Positions 36,436 through 46,950 of a stretch of DNA of 64,000 bases are shown here, one piece after another. The stretch is from Omphiscola glabra (lineage: Eukaryota; Mollusca; Gastropoda; Lymnaeidae): positions 11,978,435 through 12,042,434 of the forward strand of contig OZ024802.1 of the NCBI GenBank assembly GCA_964017045.1, written 5' to 3'. The number at the start of each line of letters is the position of its first letter. Within the stretch, counting starts at the first letter, position 1. The notes below the pieces were generated by a model, which saw only the letters and a list, made by a program, of their open reading frames with translations, made no database searches and was not told the origin of the DNA. The translations under genes and the position numbers were made by a program.

Positions 36436-36770
36436 TCACTCAGCACGACCAAGAGCCTTGTGCTCAGCGCCACGCCTGCGGTTATTTGTCAATGGAATCA
36501 ACCTGTTCAAAACGAATCTATACTGTGCACATGTCAGCATTCAAAATAAACTGTATAATGTCAACATCGGGTGTCCACTTGTTGACAATGTCTAGAACAC
36601 AACCGTTGCGGGGTGACCAGTGTGTTCGGCAGTCATCACCCCTGGCAGAGGCGACCAAAGGTCACGCAGGTATGAATGCAGGTGTGACCCCTGTGACGGA
36701 CCACCGACATGACGTGTACGTAGATGGGACGATTGGGCTCCCGAGTGGCTTTTGGAACGGGGAGGGGGTG
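36436..36770 (+). other. candidate internal exon, product unknown
   Basis: A T-rich tract followed by CTCTACCATTTCTAG at 36421-36435 looks like a good splice acceptor. Downstream, one frame stays open for about 110 codons to possible donors, CAG/GTATGA near 36668 and GGG/GTGAGT near 36770. The peptide includes the segment TDHRHDVYVDGTIGLPSGFW. I recognise no domain. A second frame is open for about 50 codons, so the coding frame is uncertain. Alternatively this is non-coding sequence with chance splice motifs. Confidence 0.2.
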
Positions 36771-36963
36771 AGTAGTGGTCAATTTCGTGAATAGAGTTGT
36801 TGGGTTTTTTTTAAATTTCTTTTCAACCGAATCAATTCTTTCTCTTATACAAATTAAAAGTTAAATTTAATTGATAGCCATTTCTTTTGTTTTTTACATC
36901 TTGTATGTGAAATCCATTAGCAACAATCAAACGATTTAGGCGTATGATATAATCATGCCATAT

Positions 36964-37026
36964 GCAGAGGATATTCACAGAGGATATTCACGGAGGATAT
37001 TCACAGAGGATATTCACAGAGGATAT
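36964..37026. repeat. 13-bp minisatellite, 4 to 5 copies
   Basis: Tandem AGGATATTCACAG units, with an AGGATATTCACGG variant. Confidence 0.93.
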
Positions 37027-37702
37027 CTCGGCCATTCATTTTCACTCCTCGGCCCCCTCGCCATGACGTCATTGGATACACGACAGTCTTTCAAGCAGAC
37101 CACGAGACGTGCAACTTTTTCTTGCACGAGTGCATTGTTTCTGTACAGGAATGCGCGTTACTTTTAGCCGTACATTCCTCTTGGCTGTCCCGCAGACATT
37201 TAACAATGTAAAGGTTATCTTGCGCCCCTTTTCTATGTATACAAATCAACACAAATCTATGGCGTGGCTGACGTCAGTTGTTGCACCCCCTGAGTGCTTT
37301 TTTTTTTTTTTTTGCGCCCCTTTATTGTTCGCTGCACCCCTGGCTGAGTGTAAAGGCCATTTATAACAACGAGGACGCGTTACGTGATGCCAAAACAAGA
37401 TACAAATCACAGGTGTCTATGTTTTAGAACTTCGGCAGTCTACGTTGGTCGTGCTCAGTAGCGGACATATGAAAGAAGACTTCAGTTGTCGAGATGTTGT
37501 GATGTTTGATTTTAAAAATTAAAACAAAGTTTTTTTTGGAGTTACCATAAACAGAAGAACAGATTACAAAAACACTTAATATAGCAAGTTGACTCATTTT
37601 ACACATGTACAAGTGTGTGTGTTTGTTAAGAGTGTGGGTAATGTCGCAAATTTTTTTGTTTGTTTTGGAATAGCTAAGTTTTGATATTTCCATCTCTTAT
37701 AC
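37027..37702. other. unannotated stretch
   Basis: Contains a poly-T run at 37298-37313 flanked by GC-rich C-runs. No gene or transposon end was assigned. Confidence 0.45.
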
Positions 37703-38139
37703 ATATTACGCTTCTGATATGACTCGTGGATGGCGTCCTAATTTACTGCTTCCAATTCCGGCTCAATGATAAGTTCAATAGTGTGCAAAATATAATTCCC
37801 GATAATTATGCTAAATGGTTATATTTTTTTTTTTACATAACGCGACTGCGTTTGGCGCGTAATATTTTCTTTTCGAAAAATGAAATCGTCCCAATTTAAG
37901 TATGGTATAAAAAATTATTCGTTGTAAAAGTGGATGGGACATCAGAATATTTAATATAGTCCATGGGCGTGAGATAAAAAGTGTGCAGTGGCGTATCATG
38001 GGGAGAAGGGGTTTAGCAAAAAGTAAGATTCTTAAATGTGCGTGACTTGAGTTCATGTTTTGTCAAGTAACTTTATTAGTACATGGGAAGATCACGCATT
38101 GCTGCCGCCCATGTTTGGCGGGCTCGGTTTAGTAAATAT
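37703..38139 (+). mobile_element. unclassified dispersed repeat, copy 1
   Basis: About 437 bp match, in inverted orientation, the segment 51330-51856. Shared blocks include TAATATTTTCTTTTCG, ATGAAATCGTC, GTGCGTGACTTGAGTTCATG and TTTGGCGGGCTC. Similarity is continuous apart from small indels. No terminal inverted repeats or coding capacity are visible, so the class is unknown. Confidence 0.8.
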
Positions 38140-38264
38140 ATATTTTGTTAAATTTCAAGATCGGGCCCTCTTTTTTTTCCCAAGGGACACAGCCTGTACG
38201 CAAACAGGAAGGTATACAATTTTATTTTATCATTGAACCACATCCACTTATGACTGTAGTTTAT

Positions 38265-38396
38265 CTTGCCCAAACATGTAGTTTAAACGTTTGAAAATTA
38301 TCATTGTTTTGCAAGTGTCTAGTTTAAATAGTTGAAACTTATCATCATTGGTTTGCAAGTGTCTAGTTTAAATGCTTGAAACTTATCATCGCTCCT
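38265..38396. repeat. about 44-bp repeat, 3 degenerate copies
   Basis: Units contain AGTTTAAA..GTTGAAACTTATCATC followed by GTTTGCAAGTGTCT. Confidence 0.85.
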
Positions 38397-38508
38397 CTGC
38401 AAAGCACCAGGTAAATTTGTATTTATTTATTTTGTGATGGTTCTTCTTCAGCTTCACCTGATCGGCGTTGTTTTGGGGACTAATGTCGGTAAAGAGTTGA
38501 AGAGGGTG

Positions 38509-38695
38509 CAGGGGCGTTGGAAGGGGGTGTGGAGGTACGACCCACCCCGTGTGGCAATATTTTCCTTAATAACCAGGGGCAGTATATTTTCGGCCAACTG
38601 CATGAAGTTGTTGTTTGCTGTTTTTTTTCTCGTGGAAATGGCGGCAAAAATCTTTGCCCTCCCCCAAGCTGGCACAAATCCTAGCTACGCCACTG
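38509..38695 (+). mobile_element. hAT-like MITE, decayed CAGTGGCGTAG family
   Basis: A 187-bp element starts CAGGGGCGTTGG and ends CTAGCTACGCCACTG. Flanking octamers AGAGGGTG (38501-38508) and GGAGGGTG (38696-38703) agree at 7 of 8 positions. The frame 38434-38796 crosses it and is not supported as a gene. Confidence 0.75.
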
Positions 38696-38703
38696 GGAGG
38701 GTG

Positions 38704-39755
38704 AAAGCCACGTGCAGCTTCAAGCCGGGTCGTGTTTACCCCAGTGAAGATTACGAGTGGAACTGCATCATTAACGAAGTTCTGATACGTGAATAAAAAT
38801 CGGAGGACGCATAGTGAAACTGGTCAATAGGTAAGGAGGTCGGATATTATTGGAAGCCCTTTTGATCTATGGTGCCTGTCAGGTGATCGATGTGTGTGGG
38901 AGGGGGGAAAAGTGGGGGGTCATTCAACACCCCGTTTTTATGTGAATCCTTACAGCTATGGATTTGTAAGATTTGGAAACATAGCTGAGTAAATGTCCAT
39001 ATTGCCTTGGTATACATACTTTGTTTCTTGCATAACTGGACGGAAAAAACCGTTTGCAGGCCATTTTGGACAGGAGAAACCTTATGGCCAAATATCGAAA
39101 TGTTTTGAATATGTTGAAGCGTTGTCACTCTTAAGTCTTGGCATCCTTAAACGATAATTAAAGTACAACCTAACAAAATAGATAAATGTGGCATTGCAAT
39201 AGTAGTGACATCAGCCAGATTATCTTTGATATAATATGTATGCAACTTTTAGTTAATTTATTTGTGCTTAATTAATGAAGCTGATATAATTCAACCCAGT
39301 GGTTGGTTTTGCGAGTGAGAGGATAGACACGAGGACTGATTGATGTGAACATCAGGTCGCGTTTGCACTGAAGGTAGCACCTGTGGAAAACATGGATGTG
39401 AGTCCTCGCCAGTTTTGTAAGGATGAGAGTGGGGAGGAGGAGAAGGGGAGCCGCCGTCAGACATCATATAAAGTCAAGAATGCCAATTGTGACCCACCGG
39501 TGGAGCTATTGTCGACCAGGCCAGTTGTCCACTATACGTCGTTTTGATTTCTCATCACGTGCTGGTTACAGACCTGGCCTCGCGGATCTGAACGATACGT
39601 TTGGCGTGATGTCATGTTTTGTTTTGTTCTCAGTTTTTGACACCGTAATGGATGACCGCTCACGGCTGGCTTCAGGTGGAGAAACACCTGTTAGTTTAAA
39701 TAACGTGATGAAAGACTTTAATGATCCCCATCTTAAAATAATTCTACAAAACTTT
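38704..39755. other. unannotated stretch
   Basis: The frame at 39423-39770 (plus) has an arginine-rich start and ends in the MITE at 39756. I recognise no domain. No other feature was found. Confidence 0.45.
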
Positions 39756-39925
39756 CAGTGGTGTAGCTAGGGTCAGTGTCAATCGGGACTGGACAAGATT
39801 TTGTCACCCCGACTCCACTAAATAAAAATCACGCAGTTGACCTAAAATGCGGCCCCTTCAGTATAAAGAAAAGGCCTGCCAGGGGTTGAATGCTTCCTCC
39901 AGCCCCCTCCCTTCCTACGTCACTG
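39756..39925 (+). mobile_element. hAT-like MITE, CAGTGGTGTAG variant
   Basis: A 170-bp element starts CAGTGGTGTAGCTAGGG and ends CCTTCCTACGTCACTG. The interior GTTGACCTAAAATG, GCCCCTTC and TAAAGAAAAGG blocks match the element at 53989-54191. The flanks AAAACTTT and CATATGTT agree at only 4 of 8 positions, so the target duplication is doubtful. Confidence 0.65.
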
Positions 39926-40688
39926 CATATGTTTCATGGAAAGTCAATCTCGCAATTAAACGAGAGTGGAGATTGTCATTATTTCTAAACATCACGGTCT
40001 GGTGTTTGTTTCAATGGTATATTTGAAACAGTTCATTACTTCAACACAACACTTAATTTACAACTGAAATATATTAAAGATAGACCAGCGAGAACCCATG
40101 AAACGTTTTCCGAAGTTTCTGTTAAAGCTTGAATTTTTAAGCCATTGGTCGGAAAACTCATTAGTCAAAAGAGCCAAAAATCAGCAGCAGGACGATTAAA
40201 AAAATTTTGAGAGCCAAATTCAAGAACATGCCAAGAACCATGTTTTTCGGAGTCAAACCCGATTTCTGTCCGACTGGCCGAGCCGCACTCAGGACGCATG
40301 CGTCTCGCGATCCGAAATTTTGCCGACCACTGTTTTAAACCATTGTTATCAATTTACTTTGTCACAGTCCGACACTCTTATAGAAATCATTATCACGATC
40401 CAAAATAATTATAATTTTGCAATTTACTGCTTTTTTACAAAATACAAAACAAAAAAAATCTATAAATTTTGAAGGAAATGAGATGGAAAAACAAAAAACT
40501 GAGTTTTGAAAAGGACTCTAGCTAAATATCCAGGCATTAGCATGCTTACATGACAGTATTAGACACGACACACTCGCGTATACGTCCCAGCATGGAGTCG
40601 TCGTGGAATAGAATTGTCAAATAATGGATGACGTGAGTGAAATTAGCTGGTAAAGTGAACATATCCTGAACGCAAATTCATCATCTTA
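39926..40688. other. unannotated stretch
   Basis: No recognisable gene, array or transposon end. Confidence 0.5.
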
Positions 40689-40809
40689 GATGTCAGTACC
40701 TGTTATGTCAGTACCTGTTATGTCAGTACCTGTTATGTCAGTACCTGTTATGTCAGTACCTGTTATGTCAGTACCTGTTATGTCAGTACCTGTTATGTCA
40801 GTACCTGTT
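40689..40809. repeat. perfect 15-bp minisatellite, 8 copies
   Basis: Eight identical consecutive ATGTCAGTACCTGTT units. Complete identity indicates very recent expansion or a hypervariable locus. Confidence 0.98.
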
Positions 40810-40859
40810 CGTTGCACTTAGTGAGGAACATATTGCTGGCCTATGATAAACTACATGAT

Positions 40860-40867
40860 GCTTTTTT

Positions 40868-40898
<31 letters not shown>

Positions 40899-40905
40899 AC
40901 TTTTT
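40860..40905. repeat. poly-T tract, twice interrupted
   Basis: T runs separated by single C residues. Confidence 0.95.
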
Positions 40906-43070
40906 CTTTTGTTTTTAAAATAAGCCATAGTTAAAGGCGAATACATCATACCGTATATTCAATTTAAAATTGTATATAATCCATGCAATAGCTACACTAA
41001 AGGTATGAAATGACCCCCCCCCCCCCCCCCACTTCCAGACACCCGCAGACTTTTTAAAAATTTATAATTTCAAACCATTGGTGCAGGTAATATACCAGGT
41101 AGACAGTTTAAAGGAGTTAGTGGAATTGGTACCATGATTTCTTCCTGAAGATTTTAAGAAGGTTTGAGGATCAATACTTGGCTTATGGAAATACTAAACA
41201 TTGGTCCGATATGAATGTACTGAACAAAGCGAGGAGCGATAATAAGAATAATAACATTCCCTCCTTTTAAAAATATTTTTTTGTTTAATTGTTATCTCTT
41301 TTGAACAGAGCTACTGAGCTAAGATAAACGGAGACTACTATTAATTAAGTGAGCGCTTTGCGTAAGTAGAGATACAAAGGAATCAATGTGCCTTATCTCT
41401 TTTCCGAAATTCCGAAACAAATGAAAATGAAGAGGATAAAGATGAACTTTTACAGCGCACTGTGCACCTAAGGTCTCCTGGAATCGGCTGCTATGTAATA
41501 AAATAGATCGAAAAAAAAAACTAAATTTAGTTTCCAACTCAAAATCCATTCTTTGTGTTTACGCGCCTAAAGATTTAAGATTCAATATCATCAATACAAG
41601 TTTCACATGCCCCGGGAGCAAACAAAACATAAAAACATTATTCATTCACGATCCTTACTTCGTCCATACCGACTGACCCTTCGGGTTGAGATCAGTTCAG
41701 ATCGTCATTAGGTTCCCACGTGCTAAAAGATGGCGCCTGACACTTTGGTTTATAAATAGAAATAAGATGGAAACTTTTGTCCTGGCGGGGCTTGCGCCGA
41801 AAGATAACGGACCGTACTTAAGGTCAAATAATGGGGTCCAGATACGCGTCCAATTAATTCACTTTCGCGGGCTCCTGGTGTACCCACATCGCCACGGTGC
41901 TTCTGACTTCTGCTCCATATTCATGTCGTCTGCTCATTTCACCGACTGTGCGGTTTGGTGGATGTCCTTTACCGAGTGAGCACCCATCGACGTGCAGACG
42001 TGAAGCAGGTGTGTATGCAGAGATGTGATTGGTCCACAGATGCTGCTGCGCGCGCAAACCTCTAATGGAACCAATTTCCTGGCGGTAAAGAGAACAGAAC
42101 AGAGGGTTGAAGCGGGTGCCAATCCTGTAAGGATGGTGCCCGGATATTTTTTCATAATAGATGTCCTTTGTCTAGTTTTAGCCGCGTGTGATAGTTTTTT
42201 TATATAAACATAGACAAGTGTTTTTTTTTTTTTTCTTCTTTCTTTTTTTTAGTAAGCAATTACACTTAAATTCTATTTGAAACCCTCTCTGATAACTTTT
42301 CTAAGACCAAAAGGCTTCCATAATCCATTGAAATATCGGTACATCGCGACGCAGCGCTGCATAAAACTCATCGAGAGTTTCGCACCTGTGTTGGAATTAT
42401 GAAATACATCCATCAGCATTTCTAGCTTGGTCATTTGATTTTGACCAACACATTTTGCAAACAGGATACTATGCAGATGTGTGACGTGCCTTCAAATGTC
42501 GATGGAGTCTATGACGATGTGCTTCCCACTGCCGGTAGCGAAATAGATGTCTGATTTACTATACACGTGACTAGAGACGTGGAGTTAACAGTCCTAGACC
42601 CATGGGAAACGTGAACAGAACCGAGTTGTCCATGAATGGAACGAGAATTTGTTAGAATCTCTGAGGTTAATACAAAGGTTTGGTTGGGGGGGGGGGGGTC
42701 GGATCGTAAAATATTTACAGGGGGGTGTCGGAAGGGAGAGACGGTGGGGGGCGACTTGACCCTTAATAGAATATAACAAGTTGTGGAGCAATGGACCATA
42801 TATTACAATGATAAATTTATGGTGTAACATTTTTTTTAAGAATTGACGATGCATAGAAGAGACCAAATTATACAGAAATGGACCATTGAAAGAACTAAAT
42901 TACACCAACACAATGAAAGGAACTCTCAGAACTGGACCTGAAGCCAGGTGATGGGCAACAGCAGTTGTCTGGTTAGTATCCAGGTGAGATGACCTACTTT
43001 CGGAACATGGAGGAATGGAAATCTAGATTAGGAGACTTACTGATTTGCGAACGAATGGATAGTCTTATAA
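40906..43070. other. unannotated stretch
   Basis: Contains C run 41012-41030, a T/C tract at about 42222-42251 and a G run at about 42686-42698. The 41650-42140 segment is more GC-balanced and open in several frames on both strands, but no product or splice structure is recognisable. Confidence 0.45.
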
Positions 43071-43078
43071 TTAGTTGG

Positions 43079-43251
43079 CAGTGGCGTAGCTAGGGGGGGG
43101 GGGCGCAAGAGGGGCATCATGCCCCGGGCGCTACTCACAAAGGGGCACCAAATGGTATATTTTACATATAATATTGTACGGTTTTCGAATGGGGGGGGGG
43201 CGCTAAAAAGGAATTGTGCCCCGGGCGCGAGTTAAGCTCGCTACGCCACTG
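43079..43251 (+). mobile_element. hAT-like MITE, CAGTGGCGTAG family
   Basis: A 173-bp element with exact inverted ends CAGTGGCGTAG and CTACGCCACTG. It is flanked by exact 8-bp duplications TTAGTTGG at 43071-43078 and 43252-43259. The interior is closely similar to 22915-23099; differences are mainly a G-run length change and loss of one GGTATTAAGGGGCGCTAAAA duplicate. Confidence 0.93.
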
Positions 43252-43450
43252 TTAGTTGGCTTCTTTTTTTTTTAAGAGGGGAGCGGGGGTGAATGGGGAA
43301 TGTCTTATGAGGCTTTTGTAAATCTAATCTTAAAAGCTAAGCGATCACAACACTGGACGTGGCGAGAGGCCTACAAGGACGAACATTTAGCAGCACTGCT
43401 ATAGTCTTCAGTTACACGCGTCAAAATTGGTCAAATGCTTGTTATTGGTC
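43252..43450. other. unannotated gap between two MITEs
   Basis: Short T run then G-rich sequence. No feature recognised. Confidence 0.45.
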
Positions 43451-43458
43451 CACTAGAA

Positions 43459-43645
43459 CAGTGCTTCTCAAACTTTTTAGTATGGCGGACCGGCAGGAAT
43501 TTTTCCATTGCACCAGGGACCGGTGCACTATTTTTCTTGTACTAACGTGGTAGCGAAATGAGTTTTCTTGAAAACTTCTGCGAACCGGCGGATGATTGCC
43601 CACGGACCGGCACCGGTCCGCGGACCACCACTTTGAGTAGCACTG
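43459..43645 (+). mobile_element. hAT-like MITE, GGACCGGCACC-rich
   Basis: A 187-bp element starts CAGTGCTTCTCAAACTTTTT and ends ACTTTGAGTAGCACTG (inverted with mismatches). It is flanked by exact 8-bp duplications CACTAGAA at 43451-43458 and 43646-43653. Interior palindromic GGACCGGCACCGGTCC is typical of hAT MITEs. It is non-coding. Confidence 0.92.
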
Positions 43646-43975
43646 CACTAGAAGATGTGATCCGGTGTTACCGCGATGAGAATGGAAGACGAGCAGCGCT
43701 ACTCTCCACCAGCTTTTGCGAAAGTCTTAAAAAATATCTTTAAAAATTAAATTGTTACGTAAGATACCCAAACGGGCTTGATGTATTGCAGCATTTTAAA
43801 TGTATATTTAGGAAATAGTCAATCAGCATTTCGTTATTTGTTTGAAAAAAAAAAGAATTATCTATGTATGTATGCTATGTTTCTAACATCCTTGGGTTTT
43901 GAACTTTTTCCCTTCTATAGGACTACTCTACCCTATTTCACGACCTTGAATTACAAAGAAAACACCTTTTCTAAA

Positions 43976-44238
43976 CGAGGTGGCTGTTCGCACCCGGGTA
44001 CCTTAAGTGAGAGGTTGTGATTAAAAAACTTTTACTATTATTATTGTTTGGGTTTGTAAGACAAAATGAGGTTTCAAGTGAAAGATAATTGAAAGGACTA
44101 TATGTTTGTAAACTTACTTCTTCAGTTTAACTAAAATAAACTACCGCAAATGACATCCGAATAGCATTTTGTCAAAATGGTCCCGGACACGCAACGCCGC
44201 CATTCGCATCCGGGTCCCATTAGACTCTATGCTATTCG
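43976..44238 (+). mobile_element. MULE-like long-TIR MITE, right-truncated copy
   Basis: Starts CGAGGTGGCTGTTCGCACCC and follows the family order through GAGAGGTTGTGATTAAAAAA, AACTAAAATAAACTAC and ACATCCGAATAGCATT. It continues past the palindrome centre to CTATTCGGATGTCATTT and then stops. The right terminal arm is missing, and an hAT-like remnant follows directly. Confidence 0.83.
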
Positions 44239-44251
44239 GATGTCATTTAAA

Positions 44252-44285
44252 ATGAATCTTGTCCGCGGGCGCCAAACACTCTAGC
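44252..44285 (+). mobile_element. hAT-like MITE remnant (right end)
   Basis: CCGCGGGCGCCAAACACTCT followed by AGCTACGCCTCTG resembles the right terminus of the CAGTGGCGTAG family. No left end is present. Confidence 0.45.
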
Positions 44286-44894
44286 TACGCCTCTGTGAAG
44301 CGCCCCTGTTGTTGACATCACTGTGCCCTTTCCCCATCGGTTGTAACCCAGCTAATGCCCTAGTCATCGCGTTCTCCGTATTTTACTGACTTCGTCCATC
44401 AAACGAGGAACTGGCGAGGTGTTAAACGTCCGGAGACGGCGGGTGGGATTTTTTTTATCGCCAGTTTTACGAGCACCAAAAGAACCGGGCCCGACTGCTG
44501 GCAGAAAGACGAGCAGGAGGAACCTTTAGGACAGTTGGGAAATGTAGAGTCGGCAATACTTGTAATAAACAAGTTTAAAGAAAGAAAAAAAAAGTATCAC
44601 TTAGACATACGATAATTAAATCATTGTTGATATATAGTTAGTCTATACGATGTTGCTTCAGTGTTTTACATCATCCCATGTGCCGACTTAATTTTAAAAA
44701 AAGGAAGTAAAAAAAAAAAAATTATTAAGAACGAAATTTTTCAACTAATTTGACAAAAACTGATGATTTATTTTACCTGCCCCATACTGCTAAATATCTT
44801 TACAAAAATCCTGCTCTGCGGTCATCAGTCCCATTGTCTAATGTGGATCTGTTTCCTACAAAGTCATTTACTTTTTTTTCCCTCATCAGTTAGT
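44286..44894. other. unannotated stretch
   Basis: No gene recognised; A runs near 44585 and 44710. Confidence 0.45.
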
Positions 44895-44902
44895 GGGCGT
44901 AT

Positions 44903-45087
44903 CAGGGCCGGCCCTAACAGTTGCGGGGCCCTATGCGAAACGGATTGCGCGGGGCCCAGTCTGGGTAGGGATAAGGATAATAAGTGAAAATTAAGATTTT
45001 GTAATAGAAAATAAATTCGCGCGGGGCCTATGAAAGTGCGGGGCCCATTGCGGCCGCATCGGTTGCAATGGCCTAAGGCCGGCCCTG
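44903..45087 (+). mobile_element. hAT-like MITE, CAGGGCCGGCC family
   Basis: A 185-bp element starts CAGGGCCGGCCCTAACAG and ends CCTAAGGCCGGCCCTG. It is flanked by exact 8-bp duplications GGGCGTAT at 44895-44902 and 45088-45095. Inner GCGGGGCCC blocks are inverted as well. It is non-coding. Confidence 0.92.
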
Positions 45088-45093
45088 GGGCGT

Positions 45094-45115
45094 ATAATAA
45101 TAATAATAATAATAA
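45094..45115. repeat. (TAA)n microsatellite
   Basis: About seven TAA/ATA trinucleotides directly after the MITE target duplication. Confidence 0.92.
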
Positions 45116-45237
45116 AGTTTATTTCAACACTCTTCATCCCTAATGAAGGCTCGAAGAGCAATAAAATAAAAATCGCAACAATATGAAATCTTCAAAATAT
45201 CCAATTCAGTTATTGAATGTCGATACGTGTCTCCGAA

Positions 45238-45935
45238 AATCGAATGTGGATAAGCCCAGTCTTACCAGTCCATTAGTATACGTGATGGAATGTGGACAAG
45301 CCCAGTCATACCAGTCCATTAGTATACGTGATGGAATGTGGACAAGCCCAGTCTTACCAGTCCATTAGTATACGCGATGGAATGTGGACAAGCTCAGTCA
45401 TACCAATTCATTAGTATACGTGATGGAATATGGACAAGCCCAGTCTTACCAGTCCATTAGTATACGCGATGGAATATGGACAAGCTCAGTCATACCAATT
45501 CATTAGTATACGTGATGGAATATGGACAAGCTCAGTCATACCAGTCCATTAGTATACGCGATGGAATATGGACAAGCTCAGTCATACCAATTCATTAGTA
45601 TACGTGATGGAATATGGACAAGCTCAGTCATACCAGTCCATTAGTATACGTGATGGAATATGGACAAGCTCAGTCATACCAATTCATTAGTATACGTGAT
45701 GGAATATGGACAAGCTCAGTCATACCAGTCCATTAGTATACGTGATGGAATATGGACAAGCTCAGTCATACCAATTCATTAGTATACGTGATGGAATATG
45801 GACAAGCTCAGTCATACCAGTCCATTAGTATACGTGATGGAATATGGACAAGCTCAGTCATACCAGTCCATTAGTATACGTGATGGAATATGGACAAGCT
45901 CAGTCTTACCAGTCCATTAGTATATGCGTAGCATT
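45238..45935. repeat. 46-bp minisatellite, about 15 copies, dimeric
   Basis: Units contain GTGATGGAATATGGACAAGC and TCAGTCATACCAGTCCATTA with GTATAC. From about 45360 the ACCAGTCC and ACCAATTC versions alternate, giving a 92-bp dimer period. The first copies carry GAATGTGG and CCCAGTCTTACC variants. The final copy, at 45907-45920, returns to the CAGTCTTACC type. Confidence 0.97.
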
Positions 45936-46590
45936 TTTTGGCTTACGAGAAGAAAATAAATACATAGCTCGGAGTTGAAAAAATCATGAATATTTGATGT
46001 GTTACTGAGATTTCATACGATTTCATGATTGCTTCATGATTGTTTCAACAATCAGTTGGAATAAAAGAATCGAATACGAGCTCCGTGAGGAGTTTTTTTT
46101 TTTTAAAAAAAGTAATGAAACCTGGTTTATGTCATGGCTCTCTTTCGAAGACCACACGTGGTCTCCACGGGTGTTGGGATAAATGTCTGGAAATCAGACG
46201 GTGTAATTAACTTGTACGGATCTTAATGTCTGACTTTCATTGTTGTCTGTCTGCTGAATTTATTCAGGACGTTGGATATCCTGTGAACGCGCCTTCCTTC
46301 TCCCAAATACCAAACCCCAAAAATATTTTAATTATTTTTTTTTAAACTGATTTTTTCATGTGTTTGTTTCCAAAAATTTTTTTATTTGGATGTGATAAAT
46401 ATTTTATTAGTTATTCTGTGCCGCCTAATGGGCCGCCGTGTGCCGCATCGCGAGACATCATTACCACCCACCGCGGTATTCGAATTCATGACAATTTCAT
46501 CTGTTGGTAGAGATATAAAAACAAGAACATTCATTGCACTGCACCGTCTTCAGGCGTTTCCTCGCGGCTCTTGTCATGTTAGTAACTTGA
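45936..46590. other. unannotated stretch
   Basis: No gene, array or transposon end recognised. Confidence 0.5.
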
Positions 46591-46596
46591 TAAAGA

Positions 46597-46950
46597 TTTA
46601 GATGAGGACCTTGGGGAGGACATTAATGAGGGTCTTGATGAGGACATTGATAAGGACATTGATGAGGACATTGATGAGGACATTGATGGGGACATTGATG
46701 AGGACATTGATGAGGACATTGATGAGGACATTGATGAGGACATTGGTGAGGACATTGATGAGGACCTTGATAAGGACATTGATGAGGACATTGATGAGGA
46801 CATTGGTGGAGACATTGATGGGGACATTGATGGGGACATTGATGAGGACATTGATGAGGACATTGGTGGAGACATTGATGGGGACATTGATGAGGACATT
46901 GGTGAGGACATAGATGAAGACATTGATGAGAACATTGATGAGGACATTTT
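46597..46950. repeat. 12-bp minisatellite, about 29 copies
   Basis: Tandem GATGAGGACATT units with GATGGGGACATT, GATAAGGACATT and GGTGAGGACATT variants. Four-codon units keep several frames open on both strands (MRTL, MSSS and INVL peptide repeats). None is credible as a gene. Confidence 0.97.

Noticed and set aside
37986..37996. CAGTGGCGTA at 37986 as the left end of a separate hAT MITE
   Set aside because: The same position is matched by the inverted paralogue at 51.5 kb (there degraded to CTGTGAAGTA), so it belongs to that dispersed repeat. No right end or target duplication is nearby.
45238..45935. CRISPR-like array of regularly spaced repeats
   Set aside because: Units are contiguous with no unique spacers, and the sequence is animal DNA.
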